DNA of 64,000 nt from Forficula auricularia (GCA_024734495.1 JALMQS010000308.1:62001-126000), one strand, 5' to 3'; shown: positions 1-10,929, counted from the stretch's first letter. Numbers and translations are program-made. Notes: a model not told the origin generated them from the sequence alone.

Positions 1-359
1 AATTAATTGGAATTTACATGAAAACTCTCTGTAAGTGAATAAAAATTCTAAACATTAACATAATTCAAACGCTTTTACGTTTTAGAAAAATAATGTTGTT
101 TCATTTTCGCTAAAATAACTTCAAAATTAGGACTTTTTGACATGAGCGCAATTTGAATACAATCCTTCGGCATTCAGCCGATTTCTTGCCGAGTTTAACT
201 GACTGCTTTTTAAAAAAGAAAAAAATACACCAACACTCATCATGACAAAAAATGCATAACTTTTATTAATGTTTTTATATTTTTTTTTAACTTTTATTAA
301 TTTTAAGATTTTGAATTCTTGGAAAAGCTAGCAAACTAACAATACTGGCTTTGATAAAC
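1..359. other. AT-rich stretch, nothing recognised
   Basis: No coding homology, terminal repeat or copy of another repeat in this window was recognised here. Confidence 0.4.
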
Positions 360-520
360 ATGATTGACTCAGTTAACCTATAATCGGAGTGGGTACTCAT
401 ACTTGAGAACGATCGCAGAATAAGTCGATCGAAACGTTGTATTAAAATTGTAATTATTTGTTTCAATAAATAATTATAAAGTAATCATGTGTGATTTAAA
501 TAAAAATTTAAACTTTAATA
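360..520 (+). repeat. Interspersed repeat G, copy 1 (tract ending CGAAACGTTG)
   Basis: This tract matches 14810-14960: GAGTGGGTACTCATACTTGA, then a CGAAACGTT block, then a run ending in AATTATAA..GTGTGATTTAA. The GAAACGUH part resembles the 3' half of the hammerhead motifs found elsewhere, but no CUGANGA box precedes it, so it is not called a ribozyme. Its class is unknown. Confidence 0.5.
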
Positions 521-540
521 CTATAATAGTTTATAAAATA

Positions 541-1769
541 AAAAAATAAAAAATGTCCTTTGACAATGTCATTTTTACACCATTTGGGGTACTTTACCCC
601 GGTTCCCCGACCCCTGTTGTAGCTTGTAGCTGGTTAACTAAACAAAATACAAACTTAAAATGTATACATTTTCCACCAAATCCAAATTCTTATTAAATTT
701 TAACAGCGGCTTTTGGAATCATAAATTGCACCCTTCTACGCTTGCTAATTTTGTAAGGAATATGAAATATAGCTGAAATAATATTATAATTCTCAAGTTA
801 TTAGTATACTAAACAAAAATATGTGAAATTCTAATCCTATAAATAGATAAGAAATGTTAAATTGTTTAATCAAAATCATAATTATTTAGTATACGGTCGA
901 TAGTTATCTTTTTAATAAATGTGAGTACTCTAGAGTGGTTTTACCGTATATGGGGAATTTCAAATTATGCGATAATCAACGGGTCAGCGCGGAAACTTGT
1001 TCATATAGATGTGGGAACTGAACTCTTCACTGATCCCTGCGTGTGGGTTCCGTGTGGCTTGTTGCGTTTTGTGTCTAGGGTAGGAGATTTATCAAATAAA
1101 ATTTTCACTTAAGATAAAATATCTATTAACAAGTATAATATTTTATATACAGGTGAATGACAACTTTCATTTGAAGGGCGTTAATTATAAAGACGAAATA
1201 GTATTATCGTTATTCGTTTAAGAGAGTAAAGGGGTTGAATCTATCGTGTATCGTTGAATCTGTTCGTGTTACTGCTTGGAAGTGTCGCTAGCAAGTGTAG
1301 TTAGCAAGTGTAGCTAGAGCTCTCGTAGACATCGTCTCATAAGGGTAGTGGGAGAATACATCATGTGACAAATATTATCAATTACGGGTGGAATTGAAAC
1401 AGGCACGCAGTGGGATCTTTCCTTATTCATGACTTACCCACTCAAGTTTCAGACAATGGTCCTTGTTTGCTGAAAATAATTAAATACCTTTGCAAGGGTT
1501 CGTTTGTCGTCCGGAAAGGACCTTAGGTCGTGGAAACCAGTGGACCGTTAGATCCGTGTAGACGATGACCGTAATGAAAAATTTCTTTAACAATATTTCA
1601 ACCCTGCATAGATAAAAAACTAATAACTGTAAATTTTGAGCAATATCGAACATCGCGTAACCGAGCCCTAGCCCTCTAAATTTTGAAAAAGTAGGTTTTT
1701 TCGTTTTGGTCCACCCTAATTGAAATCGGACTAAAATTGACGGAGTTTTTATTATTAACCATTGAAGAG
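541..1769. other. No recognised gene or repeat
   Basis: A short frame of 63 codons at 921-1112 has no recognisable domain and no promoter or splice context that I can defend. The stretch looks single-copy within the window and may be host intergenic or intronic DNA. Confidence 0.35.
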
Positions 1770-1915
1770 TATAGAAATTAATTGAAAAGTTTTTGTTTTG
1801 CCGAGAGTAGCAGAGTTGTTGATTCACAAAGAGAAACAAAGAGGTTGTCCTCTGCTTGATGTAAATAAACATACACACATATATATCAAGATGATATATC
1901 TGTATATACGAGCCC
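1770..1915 (-). repeat. Fragment of the hammerhead-bearing repeat (tail region)
   Basis: Read on the minus strand this matches 9310-9455 and part of 3950-4040, the region just downstream of the hammerhead motifs there. Shared blocks include GCAGAGGACAACCTCTTTG and the GAGAGTAGCAGAGTTGTTGA side. The ribozyme core itself is missing from this copy. Confidence 0.65.
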
Positions 1916-2040
1916 CGTCCCATCTCAATTGGCCCACCAATATTTTTTCTTTTTAAATAATTCACGGTAAATTTAATTTAAATATTTATTTTTATTATCG
2001 ATAGCGTTTTTCTTTAGGAGACGGACTGGTATAAATATGC

Positions 2041-2156
2041 ATTTGGATGTTGATGAAGGCAGTCCACGGTTTTAACAAATAAATGTAAAATAATAAAACC
2101 ATTATAGTCTTATTTTTTACAACCATCGTGGACTGCCTTCATCAACATCCAATTGC
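2041..2156. repeat. Small palindromic MITE-like element
   Basis: Near-perfect inverted ends of about 30 bp (GGATGTTGATGAAGGCAGTC at the left, its reverse complement at the right) enclose a short AT-rich loop. TGCATTT lies on both outer sides and could be a 7-8 bp target duplication, but its edges are ambiguous. No coding capacity. Confidence 0.7.
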
Positions 2157-2698
2157 ATTTTTATTATCATTTGGAACAACATTTTAAACAATTTAAAACA
2201 ATTTAAAACAAATTATTTTTTAATTCAAAAAATCAATTTCTGGAAATGCCATTTCTATATAAGTATATAAATAAAATTATTATTTTATTTATATACTCAT
2301 CAATTTCAAATTCTCCCTATTTTCTCTTAGTCTTGGAACTTGTTTCGATTTATGCAACAGGTGAAATAATATATTTGGATATCAATTGACAATATATAAA
2401 AAAAAATCTACACACTCTCTAACGCACCTAAAAACCATAACAATTTACTTATTTATATCTAGTACTACGTGTCGGATTTAAACGGATCGACATCATTACA
2501 TTTTGATTTTGAAAAAAAAATAGACATTATTTTTCATATTGAGTTTGGTGTCTCTGATATGATATAATTTTATAAATTTATGAGAAAAATAAATTCACAG
2601 GCAGTCTGGAATAAGTTAAAAATCTAATTTTCGCGCGATTTTTCTATAATAAATAATATACTGTATAATTGTAATTGTTTTTTTACCTAATTGTAGAT
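2157..2698. other. AT-rich stretch, nothing recognised
   Basis: No homology to other parts of the window, no open frame with a domain, and no terminal repeat was seen. Confidence 0.35.
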
Positions 2699-2702
2699 TT
2701 TT

Positions 2703-3060
2703 ACTTTACCATACAGGTTATGGTCAAGTATTATAATCGTGCATGAAAAAAGTGGTTTTTTCTTCCTTCTTTTTTTTTAGAAATTTCTCAAAAACGTCTG
2801 AAACTATTTTGATTAAAAAAATTGAGCGAAACAATGGGATTTCGCTCTATACAAAAAAGCTCTAATAAGTGAACTTCGAAAAAATTATATTATGTCTGTT
2901 TGTCTGTGCGTTACCAAATTTTTGTGGACGAGCTAGCTCAAAAAACTAGTGTGAATATCAGAAACCAAATTTCACACGTAGTTTTGGTCCATTGAGACAA
3001 CCACCTGTGAATAATTATTTCAATTAACAAAAAACCCATCAAAAATAATTTAGTCGAAGA
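2703..3060 (+). repeat. E-family DNA element, truncated copy
   Basis: Begins with ACTTTACCATACAGG and is closely similar to the first part of 40071-40870 and 44607-45396, and to 52301-53022 in reverse. The second half of the family, with its internal tandem repeats, is absent. It supplies the uninterrupted sequence into which the MITE at 52656 was inserted in another copy. Confidence 0.7.
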
Positions 3061-3195
3061 TAAGACCGGGACAGATCGGATTATCAACCCAAAAACCCCT
3101 TAACCCGTGAATTTAATCAAAATCGGTAGAGCCGTTTTCAAAATAAAAAGAAATATAAATATATATACAATTTTTGCTCGTTTAATAAGAGTAGA
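3061..3195 (-). mobile_element. Helitron-like element, 5' end fragment (family H3)
   Basis: On the minus strand the sequence starts TCTACTCTTATTAAACGAGC directly after a host A. It then runs into a block containing AAACGGCTCTACCGATTTTG. The same 5' end occurs at 42823, 47345 and 56836. A 5' TC next to a host A is the usual start of a Helitron. No 3' end or Rep/helicase coding was found. Confidence 0.6.
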
Positions 3196-3424
3196 TAGAT
3201 AGATACTATTTTTAAGGAGTCTACAGAGTTTCAAATTTGTTGAACCATTATTTTGGACGAAATAAAAAAGTTTATCGTTCAATGCTAATTTCAAAAAATT
3301 AGTTGCTGTTTTGTTGTCCTATAAGATAAATGAATCGCAGACTCCCTTTTTATAATTTCACTTGCATTCTTCCATTTGCGAGCAATATATCGATTTTATT
3401 AAATTGAAAGTTTTTGCCAGAGTA

Positions 3425-3775
3425 GCAGAATTTTTATATATTGAAGGAGACAATAAAAGAGTGTGTCTTCTGCTGGAATTATAAATTTTATTTATTTATA
3501 ACGAGACTATAGTTTCGAGGGCTTTGCCCTCTTCATCAGTCTATTACAATGTATTCACAGAAATTAATTTATGAATGAAAGTTTTACATTTTTCATGTAG
3601 TAAGGTTAACCTTACCACATGAAAAAATGTAAAACTCATTCATAAATTAATTCCTGTGAATACTGTATATGGATTGATGAGGGCAAAGCCCTCGATATAG
3701 TCGTTATAAATAAATAAAATTATAATTCCAGCAGAAACATCTCTTTATTGTCTCCTTCAATATCGATTTTATGTG
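3425..3775. repeat. Palindromic element with outward-facing hammerhead motifs
   Basis: Two arms of about 150 bp (AATTTATGAATGA and its complement, GGAGACAATAAA and its complement) surround a short centre near 3600. The left arm carries a good hammerhead motif on the minus strand at 3505-3539. The right arm carries a decayed copy at about 3674-3703, with TGATGA, the GAGGGC/GCCCTC hairpin and CGATATAGTC in place of GAAACTATAGTC. Target duplications are not clear. Confidence 0.8.
3505..3539 (-). ncRNA. Hammerhead ribozyme motif 1 (ACUAUAGU helix III)
   Basis: Minus strand: CUGAUGA, stem II hairpin GAGGGC-AAA-GCCCUC, then GAAACUAUAGUC. The expected cleavage is after GUC. Helix III would form on the self-complementary ACUAUAGU, either as a tiny hairpin or between two copies. 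The flanks pair as stem I (UGUAAU..GA with UCGUUAUA, one A bulged). The conserved core residues all match the hammerhead consensus as I know it. Activity is inferred, not shown. Confidence 0.8.
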
Positions 3776-3829
3776 ATTATTTAGCCAGTGTTTAGGAACA
3801 TTAATTCTAAACTGGCTACCAGTGAAGAA

Positions 3830-4070
3830 ACATCAAATTTTCAATATCCATATGATATTGACTCCATGAAAAACAATATTTATAATTAAAAAAAGACTGA
3901 TGATGAAGACCAAGTCTTCAGAAACTATAGTCTCAAACAAAGCAATAATATATATATACAGATATATCATCTCGATATATATGTGTGTATGTTTATTTGC
4001 ATCAAGCAGAGGACAACCTCTTTGTTTCTCTTTGTACATTAATTTGAACATATATCTCCTTCATGTGAAA
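3830..4070 (+). repeat. Hammerhead-bearing repeat, copy 2
   Basis: Shares with 9218-9430 the order CATATGATATTGACTCCATG, hammerhead motif, CTCAAACAAA, a TA-rich patch, and CATCAAGCAGAGGACAACC. It has no visible inverted partner. Apparent short reading frames across it are by-products of the repeat. Confidence 0.75.
3897..3932 (+). ncRNA. Hammerhead ribozyme motif 2, one-base damaged
   Basis: CUGAUGA, stem II GAAGAC-CAA-GUCUUC, then an extra A before GAAACUAUAGUC. The insertion lies between stem II and the invariant GAAA, so activity is probably lost or reduced. The copy at 9273 lacks the extra base. Confidence 0.65.
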
Positions 4071-4790
4071 ATTATTTAATAAACGTTATAATAATCTAAT
4101 ATCTTGTCATGCAAAATATTTTAGCAAGGTATTATCTCTAGTTCCCACCAGTTCAACTGTAAGATTTGTCGGAAGTGTTAACTATGGTATATAATTACTA
4201 AAGTAACTCTTTTCTTCATTATAAATATAATATAATAAAATATAATAATAATAAAATGAATATTTATATAAAAATGCCTGAATCGTTTGTCTTAATGTAA
4301 GCCTATTAACTCAAGTCCATTGTTTCTTTTCACTTGTGTCTGTCTTGTTTAATTGTCTAAATGTAAATTCTAGGTAAAAGTCCTTCTGTCTGCTGCCAGC
4401 CAGATGACTTTTCATAGTTGTTGGTTAAGTGCTTCCGGAATCGAAGTTTATTTACCCCGTCACTTAATATGGTGTTCGACCTCAACGAATGGAGCCTTTT
4501 ATCGATAGGCCTTGAATTTATTATCGGAAATCTTGTTAGTCGAATGAATAATCATCCATTCACTCCCTAAACAAAACCAATAACAACACCAAAAACCCAT
4601 ACAACACACAAACAATCCAACTTTCGACATTTTTATATATTTATACATATATTCTATAATTGAAAATTCAATAAATTATAATTTTATTCAAATTATAAAA
4701 ATTAATAAATATTTATTTATTTTATTTCTACTTTTCTGTCTTCCTTGAAACTTAACTAAGGAGAAATTTTTTTATTAATAATTAAAGGAA
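4071..4790. other. Low-copy AT-rich stretch
   Basis: No repeat match within the window and no protein domain. It contains mixed-composition text such as the area of 4300-4560 that could be host sequence, but no splice-bounded coding frame could be defended. Confidence 0.35.
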
Positions 4791-4792
4791 TC

Positions 4793-5062
4793 GTAGGGAG
4801 TTGGACAAGACTTTAAATTAAATTAAATACAAGTTCTGATTAAATATGCCATACGTTTCGTTGCTGTTTTGCAACTTCTTCAGAATATTGTTTGAAATGT
4901 TTTTTCTCGTAGTAAAAAATCCTGACAAATAAGTTTAATAAATGAGCCACTGAAGAAGTTGCAAAACAGCAACGAAACGTATGGCATATTTAATCAGAAC
5001 TTGTATTTAATTTAATTTAAAGTCTTGTCCAACTCCCTACGATTCCTTTAATTATTAATCAT
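4793..5062. repeat. Palindromic element with two outward-facing hammerhead motifs
   Basis: The left arm begins TTAATAATTAAAGGAATCGT and the right arm ends with its complement. The arms are about 95 bp and nearly identical, and each ends inward with a hammerhead core. The left motif is at 4855-4883 (minus) and the right at 4946-4985 (plus). Only the right copy keeps a paired stem I (GCCA with UGGC). Confidence 0.85.
4946..4985 (+). ncRNA. Hammerhead ribozyme motif 3 (ACGU helix III)
   Basis: Order: GCCA, CUGAAGA, stem II GUUGC-AAAACA-GCAAC, GAAAC, GUA, UGGC. The two outer tetranucleotides pair as stem I, and cleavage would follow GUA. Helix III is the palindrome ACGU, too short for a stable single-molecule stem but able to pair between two molecules, as known for double-hammerhead satellites. 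Confidence 0.8.
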
Positions 5063-5219
5063 GGACACTAATAATGAAATATTTTATTAATAAGTTGCCT
5101 ATATGCAGGGCCCGGGAACCTTTCGGAAAGGAAGAGCCATTTCAACAAATAAAGTACAAAAAATAAAATTTAGAGAGCCCCAATTTTAATTTTTTAATTA
5201 TTTCAGTATTTACAAATAG

Positions 5220-5830
5220 ATATTATAGTATATACCTATATATAGGCTCTAACGATTGATTTGGATGAAATTCACGGGTTAGGGGTTCTTCGGTTGACAA
5301 TTCGAACTGTCACGGTCTCATCTTCGGCTTTGAATATTTTGTTAATTGAAATAATTATTCACAGGAGGTTGTCTCGATAAAAATATATAATTACATTTTT
5401 ATTCAATTTCCTTTTAATTTTTAATTGGTTTTTTAATTTTATATCCCACAATAAGATCATTATAATTATTATTATATATTATTAGATTGTGCAAATTTCA
5501 TTAATTAGATGATTAATAATGAACCAATCGACTTGATTGGGGAATAATGGAATTGAAATAATTATCGGAAAAGAGGTTTTTTTATCTAATTAGATTTTTC
5601 CTCTTATTAAAAACAAGGACTAAAGATGAATAAGGACACTCGATGGTGGAGAAGTAATCTCCGGAATCGAAGCAAAAATACAATGTATACATTGATTAAT
5701 GTAAAATAATTGGTTTAATAAAATTTATAAAAAAAATTTCATTAATTGAAGATTATTGGGATGGATAATGGAATTGGAATAATTATCGGAAAAGAGGTTT
5801 TTTCTTTTTTTCTTTCATTAATTGAAGGTA
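5220..5830 (+). repeat. Helitron H3 family interior fragments
   Basis: 5270-5460 resembles the region after the H3 5' end (AAATTCACGGGTTAGGGGTT, then a TTAATTGGTTTTTTAATTTT block). 5520-5810 matches 11310-11530 in reverse and 20972-21165, including ACACTCGATGGTGGAGAAGT and AATCTCCGGAATCGAAGC. The pieces are rearranged and no termini are present. Confidence 0.55.
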
Positions 5831-6558
5831 CTTTTTATTGAATATTAACTAAAAACAGTCCTTGTCGCCAAGATATCTAGTCAGTTGGCTAAAAGGCAGG
5901 TGTAATAAAAAAAAAAAAAAAAAATATTTATAAATTTAAAGGCCTATCTGAATGAACTATTGTAATGGCGCCCATAAAAGAGCTGGTGTGTGTATTTTAC
6001 AGTTTTGCAATTCATGTTTAACAAAAGCTATCAATGAAATAGCAAAAGAGAAGTAAAAAGCGAAAATAAGCAAACAAAAAAATGAGAATCCCGATAGATG
6101 TATCTGTATAATGTATAAATAAATAAATAAATAACCGAGAGAGAGAGAGGTAACGGCAGCAGATGACATAAAATAAGAGCAGAAAACAGAGAGAGAGAGA
6201 GAGCCCTATAGAATTTGATGCGTGAACAAAAAGGTATTTAGGTCTCCTCGATAGAATGGAAAAGATTTTATCATTATCGTCCTTTGGAAATTTAGTTTAA
6301 TTTATAGAAAATTAGTTTGTATAGTCTGTAGGAAAAAAGTGTAGAATTTGCATTTCATTAAGATTTCCTGATCTCCCCCTTTTTTCTTAACAAAGAACAC
6401 CTTTTATACAAAAAATTATTAACTAAATCATATCAAACGAGAAGGGTTCTAATTTTGATAATTAAATGCTTCACTTGCCACATCGATTAACTCCATAAAA
6501 CAAAAAGTGGAGATTGCAATATTGTAATATTCAATGACCAAAAATTGTTTGTCATTTA
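5831..6558. other. Low-copy stretch with poly(A) and GA microsatellite
   Basis: Contains an A run at 5908-5924, (AAAT)n near 6118 and two GA tracts at 6138-6150 and 6190-6204. The 70-codon frame on the minus strand at 5957-6169 is low-complexity and not credible as a gene. Confidence 0.5.
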
Positions 6559-7243
6559 GGGCCAGTTTCATAAAACTAAGATGACCCTATGCTAGGGAAG
6601 ACCCTGGGGTTAGCTCTCGAAATATGTTTCGTAAAAAAAAACATAGGGTGATCGCAGACTTAACCCCTCTATCTTTAACTCTCCGAACTTGATGGGTTAA
6701 CCTTTATCCTGGGGATAACCCTGTGTTTATTTACATTAGAAAAACATTTTATAGGTTAGAGTTTCAAATCAAAAGAATTCAAAACAAATCGTTATATTAT
6801 TTATTTTTATAATATTATTATTATTATTATTATATAATATTAAATATAGCCAAATATACCTATATAAATGTATATAGAATTTTAATTTATGTTAACACGG
6901 AATTAGAATAAAACAAAAGAATTCATTATATAGGTATATTTTTTAAAAGTAAATATCTAATAAATTAAATTAAAAAAAATTTCTAACTAAAATCGAAGAA
7001 AGCAGATATTTCTAATAAAATAGTTAAATTTTTATATTTATTTCGTAGAATAAAATTAGATCGGAAACGATTGGAGTCAGCATTAAATTCTGATGCCAAA
7101 TCATCCCATATTTTTTTATTCTTTAAATTAGCATCGGAATCTGAACGCTTAGATTCTAACACATCTTTATATTTATTAACGAGAAAAACAAGACGTTTCT
7201 CCTCTTCTATTGTAAAATTGGGATTTCTTTTACTCTTAATTGA

Positions 7244-8495
7244 CGAGCTTTTCGTGCGTGCCTTCGGCACGCCCTCGAAGCTCGGCCCTCCGGGCTGGTG
7301 CCCTGGCGGGCAGCGTCTCGGTCCAAAAATTGTATTCCTCTTAATAAAACCACATTCCAAATGTATACCCATAAACTACCGAAAATACATCGTCTCTTAA
7401 AAGTTTCGCCTCATTTTCGTCCTGACACAGCTACAGAAATGAGGCTCTAGATATGAACGACTTAAGACAGGCATGCCCGAATTTCTCATGGCAATACTGG
7501 AGCAGCCTGTCATACAATCCTGAAAAAATTCTGTTGAGTGTATAGAAATTAGAGAAAATTTGCCACTTTTTTATAATTTTGTAAAAATCAAAAAATAAGA
7601 ATAACAAAATTTAGATTTTTAAAATTAAACAATTAAAATAAAATGAGAAAAATGTACTTGCTTTTGTATAATGGTGTATTAAATTATTTGACCACGGCAC
7701 TGTAGTTATAACTCTTGATTATTAATGATATACTTTTGATTATTAATGATATATTCAAAGCAGAATCAATGAAGAAAATCGTGTATAGAGTAAATATATG
7801 ATAGGGATCCCCAAATCCAGATGGTAAAAATCAGAGTCGCCAAGACTTGATTTTTTTTGCTTAGGTTTTTTTGTGTGTCATTTAATATAAAAAATTAAAT
7901 AATAGTGCAAATTATTAAAAAATAAACAAATAATATATAAAATATAATATATAAAATATAAATCAAATAAGATGTGAATAATTTCTTCTGTGCGCAAAGA
8001 AAAGCGAATTGAATATTAAATTTTTGAGTGGCGGGGCGGGGGGGGGGTGAGGAATAATTATCGATATATTTAATGTTTCTTAATTTAAAGTCTTTTAGAG
8101 TCTTTCATTTCAAAATTCGAGTGCAAATTAAAATTATATTTCAAATTTGCCTGGTTAATGAAAATCAATTGGGCTGTCAGTTTAAAATCCGAACTGACAA
8201 TAATATTTCAAATTTGCCATATTCAATGTTTTTTAATTTAAAATCAATTGGTGTTTTTTCATTTTCATTCGAGTTCAAATGAATACAATATTATCTCGAC
8301 ACAAAGTCTAAATCAAAAATTTATAGTTTTAGTAATAGAAATCATCGTATAAATAATAATCTTACATTGGTCGAGTGGTTAAAACAGATGACCTTAGTTC
8401 AAGAGTTCGTAGGTTCGATTCTAGTCAAGAGGGAAATTTTTTTAGAGAAATTTCTCTTAGCGTTGTTACAAATTAATCTAGATCAATATATATAG

Positions 8496-8536
<41 letters not shown>

Positions 8537-8549
8537 TATATAGTATATA
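7244..8549 (-). mobile_element. Helitron-like element A1 (CTCG 3' end), inserted in the SANT frame
   Basis: The 3' end on the minus strand has a GC-rich hairpin (GCGTGCC-GAA-GGCACGC) followed by a short spacer and CTCG, then host T. The same end occurs at 31402, 35123 and, in reverse, at 22333. The 5' side is a TA-rich start with CTATATATATT then a tRNA-like segment. It lacks the usual 5' TC. Limits are fixed by the host frame rejoining in phase across an A|T site. An unrelated segment of roughly 570-600 bp between about 7411 and 8015 is missing from copy A2. No Rep/helicase coding, so it is non-autonomous. Confidence 0.7.
8367..8480 (+). repeat. tRNA-like (SINE-type) segment inside Helitron A1
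   Basis: TGGTCGAGTGG at 8368-8378 matches the tRNA A box and GGTTCGATTCT at 8412-8422 the B box, at tRNA-like spacing. There is no complete cloverleaf or acceptor stem. The same block lies at the 5' side of Helitron A2 at 30810-30915, so it travels with the Helitron family. Confidence 0.65.
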
Positions 8550-8550
8550 T
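8486..8550. repeat. (TA)n microsatellite
   Basis: A long TA run with short GTATTA interruptions, at the 5' side of Helitron A1. Confidence 0.9.
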
Positions 8551-8972
8551 GATTGGTCCATATTCTATCTAAAATTTAATATTCACTTATTCAATACATT
8601 TCAAATTTTTAAAATTACATGATTTGTCTCAGTTTTATTGTATCTATATATTTACTTTTTTACCACTTTATTTTTATATGATTAAATAGAAAAAAAATTT
8701 TGATTGTTTTTAAATAATAAAAGAATACAAGACATTCATTTATTTAATGAATACAAAACAAAAAAAATCTAAACGTAATTGTTTTTTTTTCTAAAAATAA
8801 CTAAAATGTAGGTAATTTGGCCGTTGCCAACCTATTTTCCAACCCTTGACTCAGGGTGAGCTAACTCGACTCTATTTTGTTTTATGAAATTCATATTGTT
8901 TGAAACTCCAGGGTAACTCTCAACCTAGAGTTGAGTAAGCCGAGGATTAGTTTTTTTTTATGAAACTGGCCC

Positions 8973-9217
8973 CTAGTGGTGTTAATAGCTAGATATTATT
9001 AGAGAAATTTGTTTTGAATATATAGAGTTAGGAGTTAATCAAGTGCTTTGACATTAAAATTTAATAAAATTCAGAAAGTGGAGTTAATCTATTTGGCAAG
9101 TGAAGCATTCATTTAATAGCCAGTCTAAAAACTTATTTCAAACAAATAATAATAATGTTTATTTTGAAAAAAATCCCATAAGAAAATAATTTGGGCTGGC
9201 TACAGCTAAGACCAAGT
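8973..9217. other. Host-like flank of the Harbinger element, nothing recognised
   Basis: AT-rich sequence with no repeat or coding match seen. Confidence 0.35.
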
Positions 9218-9455
9218 TTTCAATATCCATATGATATTGACTCCATGAAAAACATTTATAATTGAAGAAAGACTGATGATGAAGACCAAGTCTTCGAAAC
9301 TATAGTCTCAAACAAATAAATAATATATATACAGATATATCATCTCGATATATATATGTGTGTATGTTTATTTGCATCAAGCAGAGGACAACCTCTTTGT
9401 TTCTCTTTGTGAATCAACAACTCTGCTACTCTCGGCAAAACAAAAACTTTTCAAT
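9218..9455 (+). repeat. Hammerhead-bearing repeat, copy 3
   Basis: Collinear with 3830-4070 and, downstream of the ribozyme, with 1770-1915 in reverse. It carries the cleanest CUGAUGA motif of this subfamily at 9273-9307. It is followed by the Tc1-like element. Confidence 0.75.
9273..9307 (+). ncRNA. Hammerhead ribozyme motif 4
   Basis: CUGAUGA, U, stem II GAAGAC-CAA-GUCUUC, GAAACUAUAGUC. The core is fully conserved and helix III is the palindrome ACUAUAGU. Only two base pairs of stem I (GA with UC) are evident next to the core, so folding needs checking. Confidence 0.75.
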
Positions 9456-9477
9456 TAAAACATATACTTTCCTAAAT

Positions 9478-10767
9478 ACACTTACGGACAAAAAAATCGA
9501 GTCACCTATACTCTCTTTTTAACCGACTTCAAAAAAGGAGGAGGTTCTCTATTCGACTGAATTTTTTTTTTTTTTTTTTGTGCCTATGTTACCTCATATC
9601 TCCGCCAATTCTCAACCGATTTTGAAAATTTTTTTGCATTGGGTCCAGTCTAGCTTCCGATTGGTCCCATTTTTTTCGTTTTTTTTTTCATAGGTATTAG
9701 ACCTTTTTTATTAGGTTTGTTTAGACCTAACCTCTTTGTTTATGAACTGATTTCGATGGTTCTTTTTTTATCCGAAAGGGGGTGTCTTAGGGATGGTGTC
9801 ATATTAATTTGGTCAAGTTCTGATGATATGATCACTATTAATAACATCACTAAAAAGAGAAAAATAAAAATAATTTTTAAGAAAAAAATAAAAACCGACT
9901 TCAAAAAATTAAATGCAACAAATAAAATACACTAAAAGGTATAAAATAATTATTATCTTATTTAGTTACAACTAAACGACGAAATATTAACATGAAATTA
10001 CTTTTTGAAGTTGGTGCCAAACATATACCTTTTATGAATCGCACTCGACGGATCTTACTTAGTACGTTTGGAGGGTACGCTCGCTTATAGGTATAGTTAG
10101 TTTGGCACCGACTTCAAAAAGTAATTTCATGTTAATATTTCGTCGTTTAGTTGTAACTAAATAAGATAATAATTATTTTATACCTTTTAGTGTATTTCAT
10201 TTGTTGCATTTAATTTTTTGAAGTCGGTTTTATTTTTTTCTTAAAAATTATTTTTTCTAAACATGACTTATTTCAGGTTCTAGGCATCGTATTGGAATAA
10301 CAATTGTTTCATAATTTAGGGAATTTATTACAGTTTAATAATAAATAAATTGTTACATTTTGTACACACATTTTTTGATATATGGAAAAAATAAGAACAT
10401 AAGCAAACTTTGTAATTTTAAGATAAAGAATAATTTCATTATTTTTCAAATTTGTCTTATATTTTATTTTTATTTTTCTCAATAAATTTAATTTAATTTA
10501 ATACAGAAATTTAGAATTAAACATTAGGTACACTTTATTTCCAATATCTTAAAATTACAAAGTTGCTTATGTTCTTATTTTTTTCCATATATCAAAAAAA
10601 TGTGTGTACAAAATGTAACAATTTATTTCTTATTAAACTGTAATAAATTCCCTAACTTATGACACCTTTTTTATTCCAATCCGATGCCTAGAACCTGAAA
10701 TATAAGTCAAGTTTTAGAAAAAGAAAGTAGGGGCTAGGTGGCTCGATTTTTTTGTCCGTAAGTGTAA
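9478..10767. mobile_element. Tc1-like foldback element with nested repeat
   Basis: Inverted ends CACTTACGGACAAAAAAATC (left) and its complement (right) are flanked by TA, as in Tc1/mariner elements. The interior arms (TTCAGGTTCTAGGCATCG, TGTACACACATTTTTTGATA) are also inverted around a centre near 10480. An 'ACCGACTTC' repeat at 9521-10256 sits in the left arm. The partial copy at 61705-62125 lacks that insert and shows the empty site. No transposase coding. Confidence 0.8.
9521..10256 (+). repeat. 'ACCGACTTC' foldback repeat, copy a (full)
   Basis: About 735 bp in two modules. The first, starting AACCGACTTCAAAAAAGGAG, is unpaired, ends near 9840 and carries a T-run and TATGTTACCTCATATCTCCG. 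The second, about 400 bp, is a long inverted repeat closed by a 70-80 bp centre containing CGCACTCGACGGATC. Nine copies lie in this window. The frequent short frames here are not genes. Class is unknown. Confidence 0.85.
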
Positions 10768-10929
10768 GTATATGACGATAAACCATCTTACACTTTATAT
10801 TTTGGAATTGATTATTTATCATTTATCTGAAAAAAGACTATAAATATTTATTCAAAAAAATGAAAACTTTCTTTACATGCTCGGATTTAACATGGTTCCT
10901 AATCTGTCTCTTGGTCTATCTGAGGTTCA

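Larger units (their letters stand above)
6983..8561 (-). pseudogene. Myb/SANT-like DNA-binding protein frame, split by a Helitron
   Basis: The main part, 7243 down to 6983 on the minus strand, codes RNPNFTIEEEKRLVFLVNKY..VLE.KR.D, then KKIWDDLASEFN and a RNKYKNL end. This matches the zeste-like Myb/SANT fold found in many arthropod transposons. At 7243 the frame meets the CTCG end of a Helitron-like insert. Past the insert's other end, ATG GAC CAA TCA at 8561-8550 joins in frame to TCA ATT AAG, giving MDQSSIKSKRNPNF as the apparent original start. The frame stops after about 90 codons, just beyond the domain. Longer frames reading through the Helitron end are artefacts. Binding to the element's own ends is inferred from the family. 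Confidence 0.7.
6559..8972 (-). mobile_element. PIF/Harbinger-like DNA transposon remnant
   Basis: Terminal inverted repeats GGGCCAGTTTCATAAAA lie at 6559 and, complemented, at 8956-8972. TTA precedes the left end and CTA follows the right end, fitting the 3-bp TWA target duplication of PIF/Harbinger elements with one base decayed. It encodes a Myb/SANT-type frame on the minus strand, the usual second protein of this superfamily, but no DDE transposase was recognised. A Helitron-like element occupies 7244-8549 inside it. Confidence 0.75.

Noticed and set aside
921..1112. 63-codon frame as a small gene
   Set aside because: No domain, no supporting context, and a length expected by chance.
1480..1965. 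161-codon minus-strand frame
   Set aside because: It overlaps the tail of a repeat that occurs elsewhere; low-complexity hydrophobic translation without a domain.
7071..7400. 109-codon plus-strand frame
   Set aside because: Antisense shadow of the SANT frame and the Helitron end.
8367..8422. A complete tRNA gene
   Set aside because: A and B boxes are present but there is no acceptor stem or cloverleaf, and the block is repeated with its flanks in another Helitron copy.
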